A stretch of DNA of 64,000 bases from Aptenodytes patagonicus (GCF_965638725.1 NC_134949.1:48574151-48638150), one strand, 5' to 3'; shown: positions 34,308-45,200, counted from the stretch's first letter. The notes: generated by a model from the letters alone, not told the origin. A program made the numbers and translations.

Positions 34308-35246
34308 TATTGGGTTTGCGTGGCAAGGTTTTGGTAGCGGGGGGGCTACAGGGGGGGCTTCTGTGAGACGCTGCTGGAAGCTTCCCCCATGTGGGATAGA
34401 GCCAATGCCAGCCGGCTCCAAGGCGGACCCGCCGCTAGCCAGTATGTGACAGAAACAACGCTGCAGACACCAAGGAGAGTGGAGAAGGAGGGGGAGGAGG
34501 TGCTCCAGGCGCCGGAGCAGCGATTCCCCTGCAGCCCGTGGTGAAGACCATGGTGAGGCAGGCTGTCCCCCTGCAGCCCGTGGAGGTCCACGGTGGAGCA
34601 GATCTCCACCTGCAGCCCGTGGAGGACCCCACGGTGGAGCAGGTGGATGCGCCCAAGGGAGGCTGTGACCCCGTGGAGAGCCGGCGCTGGAGCAGGCTCC
34701 TGGCAGGACCTGTGGACCCGCGGAGAGAGGAGCCCACGCTGGAGCAGGTTTGGCGGCAGGACTTGTGACCCCGTGGGGGACCCACGCTGGAGCAGCTTGT
34801 GGAGAACTGCAGCCCGTGGGAAGGGCTCAGGTTGGAGAAGTCCGTGGAGGACTGTCTGCCGTGGGAGGGACCCCACGCTGGAGCAGGGGCAGAGCGTGAG
34901 GAGTCCTCCCCCTGAGGAGGAAGGAGCGGCAGAGACAACGTGTGGTGAGGTAGAGGAAAGCGGGAGTAAAGTTGAGCCCGGGAAGAAGGGAGGGGTGGCG
35001 GGAAGGCGTTTTAAGATTCAGGTTTTATTTCTCATTACCCTACTCGGGTTTGATTGCTAATAAATTAATTTCCCGTCGTGTCCCCCGCCCCCCGAGGCGA
35101 GTGTGTTTTGCCCGTGAGGGTAACGGGTGAGTGACCTCGACCCACGAGCCTTTCGTCGTGTTTTCTCTCCCCTCTCCAGCTGAGGAGGGCAGTGATGGAG
35201 CGGCTTTGGCGGGCACCTGGCGTCCAGCCAGGGTCAACCCACCACA
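34308..35246 (+). mobile_element. Solo LTR upstream of RLIG1, U1
   Basis: This begins tattgggtttgcgtggcaag and ends with gggtcaacccaccaca, the ends of an LTR type I recall as common in bird genomes. It has an internal poly(A) signal (AATAAA, 35059-35064) followed by a G/T-poor stretch. No internal retroviral sequence and no second LTR are present, so it is a solo LTR. I could not see a clear target duplication, and the first base of the usual TG terminus is missing. It ends about 555 bp before the RLIG1 start codon. Confidence 0.75.
34520..34890 (+). repeat. Degenerate GC-rich tandem repeats inside the solo LTR, U1
   Basis: Loose repeats built from ctgcagcccgtgga, ccccacggtggagcag and cacgctggagcag recur about every 30-60 bp. 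They generate long open frames on both strands that I take to be non-coding. Confidence 0.7.
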
Positions 35247-35800
35247 GACTGAAAGGTTGTCTACCGAGGCGCAGAGCCTGGCTAACAGGAGGAGGCCGCT
35301 GTCCTGGCGGAGGCAAAGTCGGACCCAGAGAGGTGCCCACGCCCTGGGGCCAGGGCATCCACGCCCCAGGCCCGGGCGTGTGGCACCCCGGCGAGCAGAA
35401 AAGACAGCCTGAGGAAAGGCTGCCAGGCCAGGGGAACGGCACCGCCGGCGGCTAACGGCCGCCGCCACGGCGCGCGAGCGGGCCACCACGCGGCCGCCTC
35501 AGCCCGGCGCCGAGCACAGCTGGGGCGGGGCGGCCCTGCCGCGGCGGGAGCCGCCGCTGTGGGAAGCGGAGCTGCCCCAGGCCCGCGGCCGGGCTGGGCG
35601 GCGGAGCCACCGCCTCGCCGAGGGCTGCTGGAGAGAGGCGACCGCGCCCCGCCCCGCCGTCCCCGGCGCTGGGGTGCGTCGCGGGGCTCCCGGCGGGCGG
35701 CGACGGACTCGGTTTCCCGCCGCGCACGGCGGGCGCGGGGCGGCGCAGGCGCAGTTCCGTCTCGGCGGCGGGCCGGCGGCGGGAGCGGGCGGGCGGGGCC

Positions 35801-35890
35801 ATGAGGCGCCGGGGCGCGGTGCAGCGGCAGGTGCCGTGTCTGTTCGTGACCGAGGTGAAGGAGGAGCCGTCGGCCAAGCGGGAGCGCCAG
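35801..35890 (+). CDS. RLIG1: RLIG1 exon 1, copy 1
   Basis: The 30 codons from ATG to the donor CAG|GTGGCC read [20 protein letters not shown] and then [10 protein letters not shown]. This aligns residue for residue with the 30-residue first exon of human C12orf29/RLIG1 as I recall it. RLIG1 is an ATP-dependent ligase that joins RNA 5'-phosphate and 3'-OH ends. The start codon is the only ATG in frame and sits in a CpG-rich promoter. Confidence 0.9.
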
Positions 35891-35927
35891 GTGGCCGGGG
35901 CGGCACGGGGCCGGGCGGGAGGGAGGC

Positions 35928-35957
35928 GGGGCCGGGGCCGGGGCCGGGGCCGGGGCC
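35928..35957 (+). repeat. GGGGCC hexanucleotide repeat, 5 units, U1
   Basis: Five uninterrupted GGGGCC units start 38 bp into RLIG1 intron 1. The motif can form G-quadruplexes. U2 has six units (59836-59871) and an extra 26 bp or so just before them. Confidence 0.9.
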
Positions 35958-36006
35958 GGGCGCAGGGGGAGTCGCTGGGCCGCGGGTAGCGGCGCCGCAC
36001 GGCGGG

Positions 36007-36026
36007 GCGGAGCGGAGCGGAGCGGA
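36007..36026 (+). repeat. GCGGA pentanucleotide repeat, 4 units, U1
   Basis: Four GCGGA units in RLIG1 intron 1. U2 has six (59921-59950). Confidence 0.9.
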
Positions 36027-37944
36027 GCGAAGCCGGGGGGACGGGCAGCAGCACCGACCGTGTCAGACCCGCCCGGCGCGGCCCGGCCCGGCTGCGGGGA
36101 GGGGGACACCCGAGTGGGGAGAGGTTTCTCTCCAGACCTTGAGGGAAATGCACGGCAGCGTTTTCCATGGGGCTCCCCCCCCCGTAAATGCGGGGAAGAA
36201 AGGTCGTGTGGGAGCCGTTTGAGCTCTGTCCCGCTCCTTTCCTGCCAAGTGCACCCAGGTGCTCACCGTGACGTTGTGTTTGCTTTCTCTAAGTGTCGGG
36301 AACAGTCATGGCGAGGACTGAGGCCACTGCGACATGACCGCCCTGGGAGCTTGTGTAAAACCATCCTGCCGTCCCCGCCTGTGAGCCTTGTGGGGGAAAA
36401 ATCAGCTTGTGTCTCTTCTTCCTTTTTTTTAAAAGAAAAGGTCTTTTTTTTGTGACCAAAGGAATATCAGGCCCATGACAGAAGAATTCATTTGAGGCTG
36501 TCAGACGCGGGATACTTACGAAGGTGAAAGTAATGGAGCCCGATCCAAGCTGTTTCTTCCCGAGATGTAAGAGGCAGTGTCGGGACAGATTGGGGTGGCA
36601 TTCGCCTGTCTAGCTCTAGACCTCCGACTTGTGTTTCCCGACTGCAGTAGCAGCACCAACTGCTGTCTGTCGGCTGCGTAGTGCACTTGAATCCATCTGG
36701 GTGACTTTCTCCCGTTGGTGTTTGGCTTCTGGACGGAAGAGCTGAAGTGGTTGCCAAAACGTCAGTAACGTAACTGTTGAACTCTCAGTACCAACACCAC
36801 CTTGATAATGGTCGTGTAAGGGTAGCTCCCGACATTGTTGTTCCTTCATAGGGGACAAGCCGACAGGGGATTAGGTCTATACCAGTGTAGATGCTATTCT
36901 TCTTGTTTTTCAAAGCGCAGGCAAGGATAATAGAGGGGGTTATGACTGCTAGGGAAGAAGCGGGGTGGTGGTGGGAAAACCAACGGGCATGTTTCCTCCC
37001 TGCCCTGGAAATTTTCTTTTCCATGTCACCTTCGTGAAATCTTCCTGTATGCTGTATGTTGTGGTTCCACATGTGATGACTAAAATATGAAGCAGCCACG
37101 TAATGTCAGGCAAGCATGTAGAAGGTTGTTCTCGTTTTACGGCTTCCGAATTCTGTTTGGAGACTTTTGCAAGACAAGGACTCGCTTTGTGTTTTGCCAG
37201 CAGGAAGAGACCGTGACCAGCTTACAAGTGAAAATTGGCTGGGGCGAGAGGAGGGCGGGGTGATGGTTATCGAGGAGACTATTGGAATCCAAACAGAAGG
37301 GATTACATGTTTGCAGTGAAGGTGTTACAGAAGCCCTAGCTGCAGGAGTCCTCCTAGAAGTGTGGACTAGTTGTGGCTGGGTATTTGTTTCAGACCCCGG
37401 CCCACTTCCTTCTGTGCTCTTTGTAAGCGGGAAAGCGTTCAGTTGGCAGCACTGCTCCTAAGTATTTAACACCGGGACGCTTTTGCCACCTTGCATTCCG
37501 CAGGTCCGTGCATTGCACTAACACGGTGCCATTGACTTTCCGCTCCAAACTGAAAGCTCGGAGCAGCTAGTCACGATGAGTTTCTGTTGCCATCGTGAGG
37601 CAGGGAGACACATCTCAACATTTTGCAGCGTTGGACTGGAACCCTTCTAGTTTATATGCACTGTGTAAAGTGGAAGGCAAAGTCACCTCTAAATACTCAT
37701 CAAGAACGATTAAAAGAGGGAGAGAGTTTGCAAGTAGATTGCCTTTGTTCTTTTGTCTTAGGGCATTTTCCAAAGCGTCATGTCTTGAAGAAACAAGGGT
37801 GTATTTCGACAGTATTAGAAATCAGCACTATAATGTGTAATACTGGACCTAGAGGGGGGCCAGCTGTAAGGAGCAAGAATCCGCACGAGACCGAGGCAGT
37901 AAGACAGCCCTGACGAGGCTTTAAAACACCTGTCTTCTTTTCAG

Positions 37945-38062
37945 CCGTTTCAAGTGTTGGCAACTGAAACTGTAACTGGAAAGGCGTTAGAGGCAGATAC
38001 GTACAATGCAATTCCTACTGAAAAGGTGGCCGGAACCTGCTGTTACGTAACTGCCTATGAAG
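37945..38062 (+). CDS. RLIG1: RLIG1 exon 2, copy 1, motif I changed
   Basis: Acceptor CTTCTTTTCAG and donor AAG|GTAGGA enclose 118 nt (ends in phase 1). It reads [20 protein letters not shown], then [19 protein letters not shown]. The adenylated lysine (Lys57 in human) is kept, but motif I reads KVAG instead of KVDG, so the Asp (59) is Ala. This Asp is strongly conserved in nucleotidyltransferase ligases. The rest of the exon is close to the human protein. Confidence 0.9.
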
Positions 38063-38690
38063 GTAGGAAGGAAGGTCCGTATGCAGGTTTCTCCTGCTGA
38101 CTAGAAGCCTTGTTTTACTTAGTTTTCACTTTTATTGTATGACTTACTGGATTGCAGCTGTTGTGAATTCCAGCCTGCTTAAAGGTCTTGACCACAAAGT
38201 AACAGTTACCGTAAACATAGTAGGTGTTTCTAAAGTTGTTACAGATTTTACTCTCTGAAGTCCAGGAAGCATGGTCTAAGCGAGCATGCCAGTGGAGGAA
38301 GTATTCCCGTTTTAAAATTTCTTATTAGGAAATCTTCCTTGCACACTAGAATTTATGTGATAGAGGGTGCCTGATTTCCTTGGGGAGGATTACAAGACGT
38401 GTGGAGGTTGGGAGGAAAACGCGACGAGTGTGGTTCGCTGCATCGCTGGGGTTCTTGCCTTTACCTGAAATTGTGAGGAAACTTTGTATTACACCAGGCA
38501 AGATTCTAGGGCTAGATTTTGGATTGATCTACAGTAGTTAAGTGATGACTTTAAAGGGTGCCTTTGGGTATGAAATTTCTCTGGTGACGAGTGAGAAGTC
38601 CTATCTTGCCTTTTATGCGGTTGATTTCAGTACTCTGCAGGGTATGGTGACCTCAGGAAACTGCTGGTTTTACCCCTCTGGAAACTCCAG

Positions 38691-38748
38691 GGCAAGCCTG
38701 TCTATGGGCCGGGCTGGATGGAAAACCCGACAAACAAGCTGAAGAAAG
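38691..38748 (+). CDS. RLIG1: RLIG1 exon 3, copy 1, diverged; last exon in the unit
   Basis: After the acceptor GGAAACTCCAG the phase-1 frame reads GQACLWAGLDGKPDKQAEE, ending at AAAG|GTGTCA. It corresponds to human residues about 70-88 (DQPYLWARLDRKPNKQAEK), with about seven changes, including both Arg to Gly. Exons 4 onward are absent: the unit junction comes about 28 bp later. The gene copy is therefore truncated to at most about 88 codons. Confidence 0.8.
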
Positions 38749-39168
38749 GTGTCAACGATTCTCGTGTCTCGGGGCTTATTTTCAAGTGCTGTTAGTTTAA
38801 GCCAGCGTGGGGGACGTGTCATGCAGCGCGTATGTGAAAACACAGACACGCAGTCTTGAGGGCCTCCCTGCATGAAATGCTGAATATCCTCCCTTTCCTT
38901 GGGCTCCTCTTTGGGGCCCTCATGCCAGAGACAACCAGGCAGGAGGGGATTAAGGAACGTAATAGGGGATGCGTCTGTGGTCTGGAAAACACGCCTGTAT
39001 TTTTTGTTGTTTTTGTGGGTCTTAGTGCCTTTGAAGCTGTGAAAGGGAAGTCTTGGATAAGGGTTTGACCACACAAAGCACTGATCCCTTCCCTTCCGCT
39101 GGTTTCGGCCAAGAGCAGTTGAGAGCTGGCAGGAACTGTTACTATCTCGTTGAGCCATGTATTTATTG

Positions 39169-39615
39169 TAGAATCGTAGCATCGCTCAGGTTGGACAAGA
39201 CCCTTAAGGTCATCGAGTCCAACCGTAAACCTAGCACTGCCAAGTCCACCGCTAAGCCGTGTCCCTAAGCGCCACGTCTGCCCGTCTCTTAAAGACCTCC
39301 AGGGATGGTGACTCCAGCACTTCCCTGGGCAGCCTGTTCCAGTGCTTGACAACCCTTGCGGTGAAGAAGTTTTTCCTCCTCTCCGATCTAAAGCTCCCCT
39401 GGCGCAACCTGAGGCCGTTTCCTCTCGTCCTGTGGCTTGTTACCTGGGAGGAGAGACCGACACCCACCTGGCTACAACCTCCTTTCGGGTAGTTGTAGCG
39501 AGCGGTGAGGTCTCCCCTCAGCCTCCTCTTCTCCAGGCTAAACAAGCCCCGTTCCCTCAGCCGCAGCACGGCACGGCACAGCACCGCCTGCGCCTGCTCA
39601 GGCTGACTGTGTTGT
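39169..39615 (-). mobile_element. CR1 3' fragment in U2
   Basis: The plus sequence from gaatcgtagcatcgctcagg through tccagtgcttgacaaccctt and ctcttctccaggctaaacaa is the CR1 3' UTR and ORF2 end region in minus orientation. It is clearly less decayed than the copy at 19371. It is absent from U1 and U3. Confidence 0.85.
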
Positions 39616-39998
39616 GGATCACTCGCTCCTCCATGCACAGGGCGCTGCCGGTTATGGAGTCGGGGGTAGGAATCGGAGAGAGGGGGAGGTTTTGCTGATT
39701 TGAGGTGCAGAGTGTTCTGCACATAACTTGAAAGTTGAAAGATGAGTTCAAATAAGGCATACTTTTATGCTTGTCAATTCAATGTAGTCAAAGCTCAGTG
39801 GAATTTATTTTAGCTAATTACAGTCCTGTTACAAGCAAGGGAAATAACGTCTGTAAAATGTAACACATCTTTATCTTTATGAGGTACATTTACTGTACAG
39901 TTATGAATATACAAACACTATTTTTAAACACAAGTTTCCATTCTTGTCAGTTTCTAAACGTTACAGTCTTTACGCCTTGTTTTGTGTACATCTTCTTT
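39169..39998. other. U2-specific replacement block
   Basis: After 390 bp shared with U1 and U3, U2 switches at 39169 to unrelated sequence until about 39998, where it rejoins U1 at 20259. The left part is a CR1 3' fragment; the rest (39660-39998) is A/T-rich. Only the last 60 bp or so resemble U1 (cagtttctaaacgttacag against cagtttctaaatgttacaa), suggesting a diverged paralogous version rather than a simple insertion. Confidence 0.8.
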
Positions 39999-42292
39999 TC
40001 AGAATTTGCCATTTTATCAGCTTTGGTTTTTCCAGTTGATAACTTCCGTATTTCAATTTAGATTTTTCTTGTGAAGTGACGCACTCGCTTCATCTCTTTC
40101 TCCTGTCTACGTATCGTTCTCCTGTTCTGTTCGCTTCCACGTCTTCTTGGCTCTGCTGTCCAAATAGATATGCAGAACGTTTTGTGCATAATGTATTAGA
40201 GGAAAACTACGTGCTCTTTCAGAAACATTTTAAGAATTAAGCTTTCGGCGCGAGACACGAGATAGAGGCTCTAATCTCTGCTTTCAAGACGGCTGTAAAA
40301 TGTATTCACGGTCCTTCGGGCATCTTGTGAAGGGTTTGTAGCCCGAGTCCTTTTATGAATTTGGACCTCGGCTGATCATCGTTCAGCTATTGCAGATGCT
40401 TCACGAGCAGCCAAGCAGAGGGACAAATAGATCGCGCTCATATAGTCTCTGCTCTGCTTTGCCCAGTGCTACAAGCCAAACCCCACTTCTTGTAGCTCCT
40501 CGCTTTAAAGGCGGGCACATCTTTTGCTTTCATGTCAGTAATATGGGGAAAAACTAGGAATCACGGGCTAGTTAGGCAGGCAAAATTACATGTCTGCAAA
40601 CAAACAAAACTACTAACTGCTCTGTCAGAGTACTCGGCACTGCTTAGAATCTCGCGGGTTTTGGTTGGGGGAGTTTTAAGAGCAATTTTGCATTCCCTCG
40701 GTGGGGAGCGACATGCCACTTTTACTAAAAAGACTGAACTGTAAAAATTTCTCTCAAACAGTTACCTGAATGGTTGTTTTGAACCTGGCGAACGTTTTTG
40801 CATGTGGGGTTTTTTTCCTCCAAGTTGGTGCATTGTAAGATCCCGAGGTATATTTGTCTGTAGAAAAAACATACGCATTGTTTCTTAATTTCAGCTACCA
40901 TTTCAGGAAAGACTCTCTCAGTCTGATGTGTGAATTCAATATTACGTTGGCTGAGGTGTCAATTAATGCATCGGGTGAGTCATACCTCCTCTCTGAAATA
41001 CAAGCTAGTGTTAAATACAGACTTTCTCTCTAGTACTTTAAAGATCATTTGCCATCTTGCAGCGTTTTCAGCAGGCCCACAGGATCTTCCAAACGCGGCG
41101 GTTCTGCCACGGACGGCCTTGACTGGAAGAACGTGAATGTTGCTGTGTTGAAAATCTTCCCAAAGGCATCAGTTGCTGTTAGATTAAGTGAACCCGTAAG
41201 CCAGCCTCCTGTTTCATCTCTGGCTGTGCAAGCACTAGATGCAAGGCAATATTACGGTTGTGTGCTTGGCACTTGATTTTGCGCCAGAGTAAGCTGCCTA
41301 CTGACGAACCGTTTTCTGTAAAATTTGGTTAAAACTTCATCTCATTAATACTCTTGTTTCCTGTTAATTCCAGCTTAATGCCACTGATTCAAATTATTAA
41401 TTGCCCAATAATCCTACAACTTTCCGTTGATACACAACATGTAAGTATTACCATAGTTTTCCGTTTGGGTCCAAAATCTCCTCTTTGTGTCAAGCTGATT
41501 CCTTTGTTTGGAGCGTTTCCCACCGTACGGCTCAGGTACTGCTGAAAAGAAAGGTAGCGAAAATGGTAACGGTCGCTCTTGTGACAAAAATGCTGCTCAC
41601 CTTTTTTTTGAAATGTGCTCTCCTTTTCTTAACCTGGAAATTGGGTAAGAGGTATTCTTCACATTAAGAACGTTCTCTCTGTAATCTCTCTACCAATCTG
41701 TCCACATTTAATCAAAGCAGACATTCAAAGCAAAAAGAAAAGCCCCACAACTCTTCGTCCCCGAGACGAAGCAGTGATGTCGGGATTCATTTCACTTCAC
41801 TTTATTCCTCTTAAAGCGGGGGTTACTCTGTCTGAAGGAGGTTCCTTTTGTTGGAAATTAAGGCAGGGAGGCACCTCAAGGTGGAGATGCAGCCCAGCTT
41901 AAGAGAGGAGACTGCAGCTGGCAAGATGAAATCACTTCCTCAACTTAGGATTGTTTCAATTATTTGCCACTAAATGCCTTGATGAAGTGACAGATGAAAA
42001 ACCACAATGATCCAGAGTGACCGTGGAAAGGGAAAGTAGAAAGGCAAACAAAACCCAAATGAGGTACTAGATTGCGTGACGCTATAGCAGCAAGTTAAAA
42101 AAAAGCGAAAGGTGTAAAATTATGGTTGCATCTGCAACAGACTGCCGAAAAGAAAGATACAAGACTCAGAATGCCACCTGTAGGCTTCTTGTCAAATTGA
42201 TGGCATAGTACGTCCTATCAAGAGGACAGTAGAGTATTTCAATCGATACATTTAAATCGAAAACAGACGTTTGAATTAGACCCAAGGCCTTG
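39999..42292. other. U2 equivalent of the U1 downstream flank
   Basis: This repeats 20259-22552 with almost no change. I see no supported gene in either copy. Confidence 0.5.
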
Positions 42293-42298
42293 TTTATT
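42293..42298 (-). terminator. Poly(A) signal of C12orf50-like copy 2
   Basis: AATAAA on minus, the same context as 22553-22558. It lies downstream of the third terminal exon. Confidence 0.6.
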
Positions 42299-45200
42299 CA
42301 AGGTGAGAAATAATCCTAAATAATGGCAATAATCAGAAAGCCATCACAATCAAAACTCCAGTGAAATCCTAGTTGTGGCAAAATGCCGCGCAAAGCAAGG
42401 TCATTCGTCCCCTGCTGGGAGGAGGAAAAAAGTTGGACAAGAAACGCTTCTTGAGAGGAGACTGAAACTCTACTGCAAAACTACTTCTAGTACTATTGCT
42501 ATCAATAGTTAGAGCAAAACGAGAAGCTAAAGGTGGACTATTCCGAGGTTTATGAAATACTTCAAAAGAAGAAATCACCTAAGAGGTGCTGTAAATATTA
42601 GGGATCAGTACGTTAGTGCACATCAGCGCATCATCGCGTTCATCCCTCTTTGTTGGCAGAGAAATGAATTCCTGCTGCGACGGTGGCTCAATTACTGCTC
42701 ATGAATATTCTGTCTGACTAACTGTAAAGCTTTACAAAGCTTTACGTTTCTGCCTGTGGATACTGCTGCAATCTACTTAGGACAGTTGTGCGGGATCAAA
42801 TTTACCCTTGCCCGTAGGTAGGCATGAATAGCGTCACATTCACCTGCAGGGACAAAATCGAAAGCAGCACAATACAGACAGGTAAATTGGAGGCGTTTTA
42901 AGAATGCTGCGTAAGCAGGAGCCCACCTGTAGATCCGTTGGACGTTGGTTCTTGGCTGACGGTGACAGTACGGTAGACTACGTATGCTGATCTTGGAGGT
43001 CCTGAAGAATTGGAATAAGTCTTTCTTCCAGTTTCCCTCACGTAAGGGATAGAAGCAGCAGTTCCATCATCCTTACCCCGACCCCTCTGTCGGTCACCTG
43101 GTTTCACTGTGGGGTCGGAAGTGTGAATTCCTAGAAGTGAAAAAACAAACAGGAATGTTGTGCTATTACTCAGAAGGTGACATATTGCGGGAGACTGGAG
43201 GCTGGAAGACAAGATGAAAAAAATGTTCTTTGTGGATAGTCCAATCCAAATACATTCAGTTATTTTATTTACCACCGGACGTCCAGCAAGGAGAAGCTGA
43301 TGCTGAAGTATATTACCTCCATTTTCAAAGGATCTGCGATCTGTTCTGGGAATACGCTCTGTTGGTGCTCTCCTTCCGGAAGTCTCTGCGCCCCTTTTTG
43401 TGTTAGTACGTTTTGTAGGAGTTGTAGTACCCTCACCTGGAAAGGCAACAGAAAGAATGTTTTAGCTGCTCGTGTGTAAGCCCAGGGAACGGCACTGCCG
43501 TTCTCTTCCTCCCACCTCTGTGAGCTAGTGATTAGCTTAGTGCAATTTCCTGTAACCTCTCGTTTGATATTCTTCTTTCTCTCTTGTTAGTTATTTGGAT
43601 CCTGTCGAGCGTAGCTGATGCGTAGCTCTCATGCTCTCTAATACCATCATGCACAGGTTAAAGAAGACTCTGGCTCCAAAGTAAAGAACCAGCTACACGT
43701 TACCGGCTCGTTCTTTAGCTTCTCACTGCTCAGGAACGGTATCTGTGAGCCCTACCTGATGGAATTTATGGTATTTTCAAGATGCGTGCCTTAGCCTCAG
43801 AGAACTAACTGAATTGAAGAAATGCTTTGGGGAAACATCTCTGTCCTTTTCTCTGAACGTGTCTGTATTTTCAGACTGTCTCAAGAGCAGCTGTGAACAC
43901 AACCCCCTCATCCACTACTGTCCTCTAAGCGCTGACTGCCTGCCCAGCTGGATCCTTTCTCTACACTGCATAGGTGGTATGCGCACCTCTGGAACGTCCA
44001 TGGTTGAGCCCACGGAGACCAGTGCACTCCGAAGGACACCTTCTGGCTGAACTATGAATTACTTCCTCTGTCTGTAGCATCTAGATACGTCCTGGACATG
44101 GGCGCTTGGTGAACATAACAAAATACTACCCATGAGGAGGCTAAAACTGTAATAGCATTGGTCGCATAGGTAAGCCCTCTTCAAACGACAAACAGAACTC
44201 CACAGGGAAGGTTGCAGTATACAGTAGCCACAGTGCTCTTCACCCGGCCCCTGCTACTCTGCGGGAAGACGTGGCTTTGCCTGTTGTTGCTTTTCCCCTG
44301 CGAATGTCAACAAGCACCTTTTGTTCCCATCAGTTCAGGCCAGAATGCAGCAGAAATTCTGTACTTCTGCTTCAGTTTATGGGGCAGCTTAAAGCCAAAA
44401 CAATCAGAAAGCCATCACAATCAAAACTCCAGTGAAATCCTAGTTGTGGCAAAATGCCGCGCAAAGCAAGGTCATTCGTCCCCTGCTGGGAGGAGGAAAA
44501 AAGTTGGACAAGAAACGCTTCTTGAGAGGAGACTGAAACTCTACTGCAAAACTACTTCTAGTACTATTGCTATCAATAGTTAGAGCAAAACGAGAAGCTA
44601 AAGGTGGACTATTCCGAGGTTTATGAAATACTTCAAAAGAAGAAATCACCTAAGAGGTGCTGTAAATAGTGGGGGTCAGTACGTTAGTGCACATCAGCGC
44701 ATCATCGCGTTCATCCCTCTTTGTTGGCAGAGAAATGAATTCCTGCTGCGACGGTGGCTCAATTACTGCTCATGAATATTCTGTCTGACTAACTGTAAAG
44801 CTTTACAAAGCTTTACGTTTCTGCCTGTGGATACTGCTGCAATCTACTTAGGACAGTTGTGCGGGATCAAATTTACCCTTGCCCGTAGGTAGGCATGAAT
44901 AGCGTCACATTCACCTGCGGGGACAAAATCGAAAGCAGCACAATACAGACAGGTAAATTGGAGGCGTTTTAAGAATGCTGCGTAAGCAGGAGCCCACCTG
45001 TAGATCCGTTGGACGTTGGTTCTTGGCTGACGGTGACAGTACGGTAGACTACGTATGCTGATCTTGGAGGTCCTGAAGAATTGGAATAAGTCTTTCTTCC
45101 AGTTTCCCTCACGTAAGGGATAGAAGCAGCAGTTCCATCATCCTTACCCCGACCCCTCTGTCGGTCACCTGGTTTCACTGTGGGGTCGGAAGTGTGAATT

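Larger units (their letters stand above)
35400..36130 (+). promoter_or_regulatory. CpG-rich promoter region of RLIG1 copy 1
   Basis: Very GC-rich sequence dense in CpG surrounds the RLIG1 first exon and the start of intron 1. No TATA box is evident, as expected for a CpG-island promoter. With the C12orf50-like gene divergent on the other side, it may serve both genes, although about 3 kb and an LTR separate the two start codons. Confidence 0.7.
17861..38776 (+). repeat. Tandem unit U1 (20.9 kb)
   Basis: This is the first of three head-to-tail units. Its left end (tattttcaagtgctgttag...) recurs at 38777 and 62701, and its right end, just after RLIG1 exon 3, recurs at about 62700. Comparison with U2 over about 18 kb shows only scattered single-base differences, apart from the blocks noted separately. 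The unit holds a full C12orf50-like gene on minus and RLIG1 exons 1-3 on plus. Confidence 0.95.
35801..38776 (+). pseudogene. RLIG1: RLIG1 copy 1: 5' gene fragment, exons 1-3
   Basis: The fragment keeps a promoter, start codon, three exons and splice sites but lacks the rest of the catalytic domain (human protein 325 aa from memory). It has lost the motif I Asp and two Arg downstream. It can at most give a short protein or a non-coding transcript. Running past exon 3 it would enter U2 antisense to the second C12orf50-like gene. Confidence 0.8.

Noticed and set aside
34346-35060. Several open frames within the solo LTR
   Set aside because: They are products of GC-rich tandem repeats in a non-coding LTR, open on both strands.
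35282-36168. Long minus-strand Pro/Arg/Ala-rich open frames over the RLIG1 promoter (also in U2)
   Set aside because: They follow from extreme GC content, overlap each other and RLIG1 exon 1, and differ between units at the microsatellites.
44212-44583. Plus-strand 123-codon frame in the 2,071-bp block
   Set aside because: It crosses the junction between the block-specific segment and the antisense of the terminal exon, and is not recognisable.
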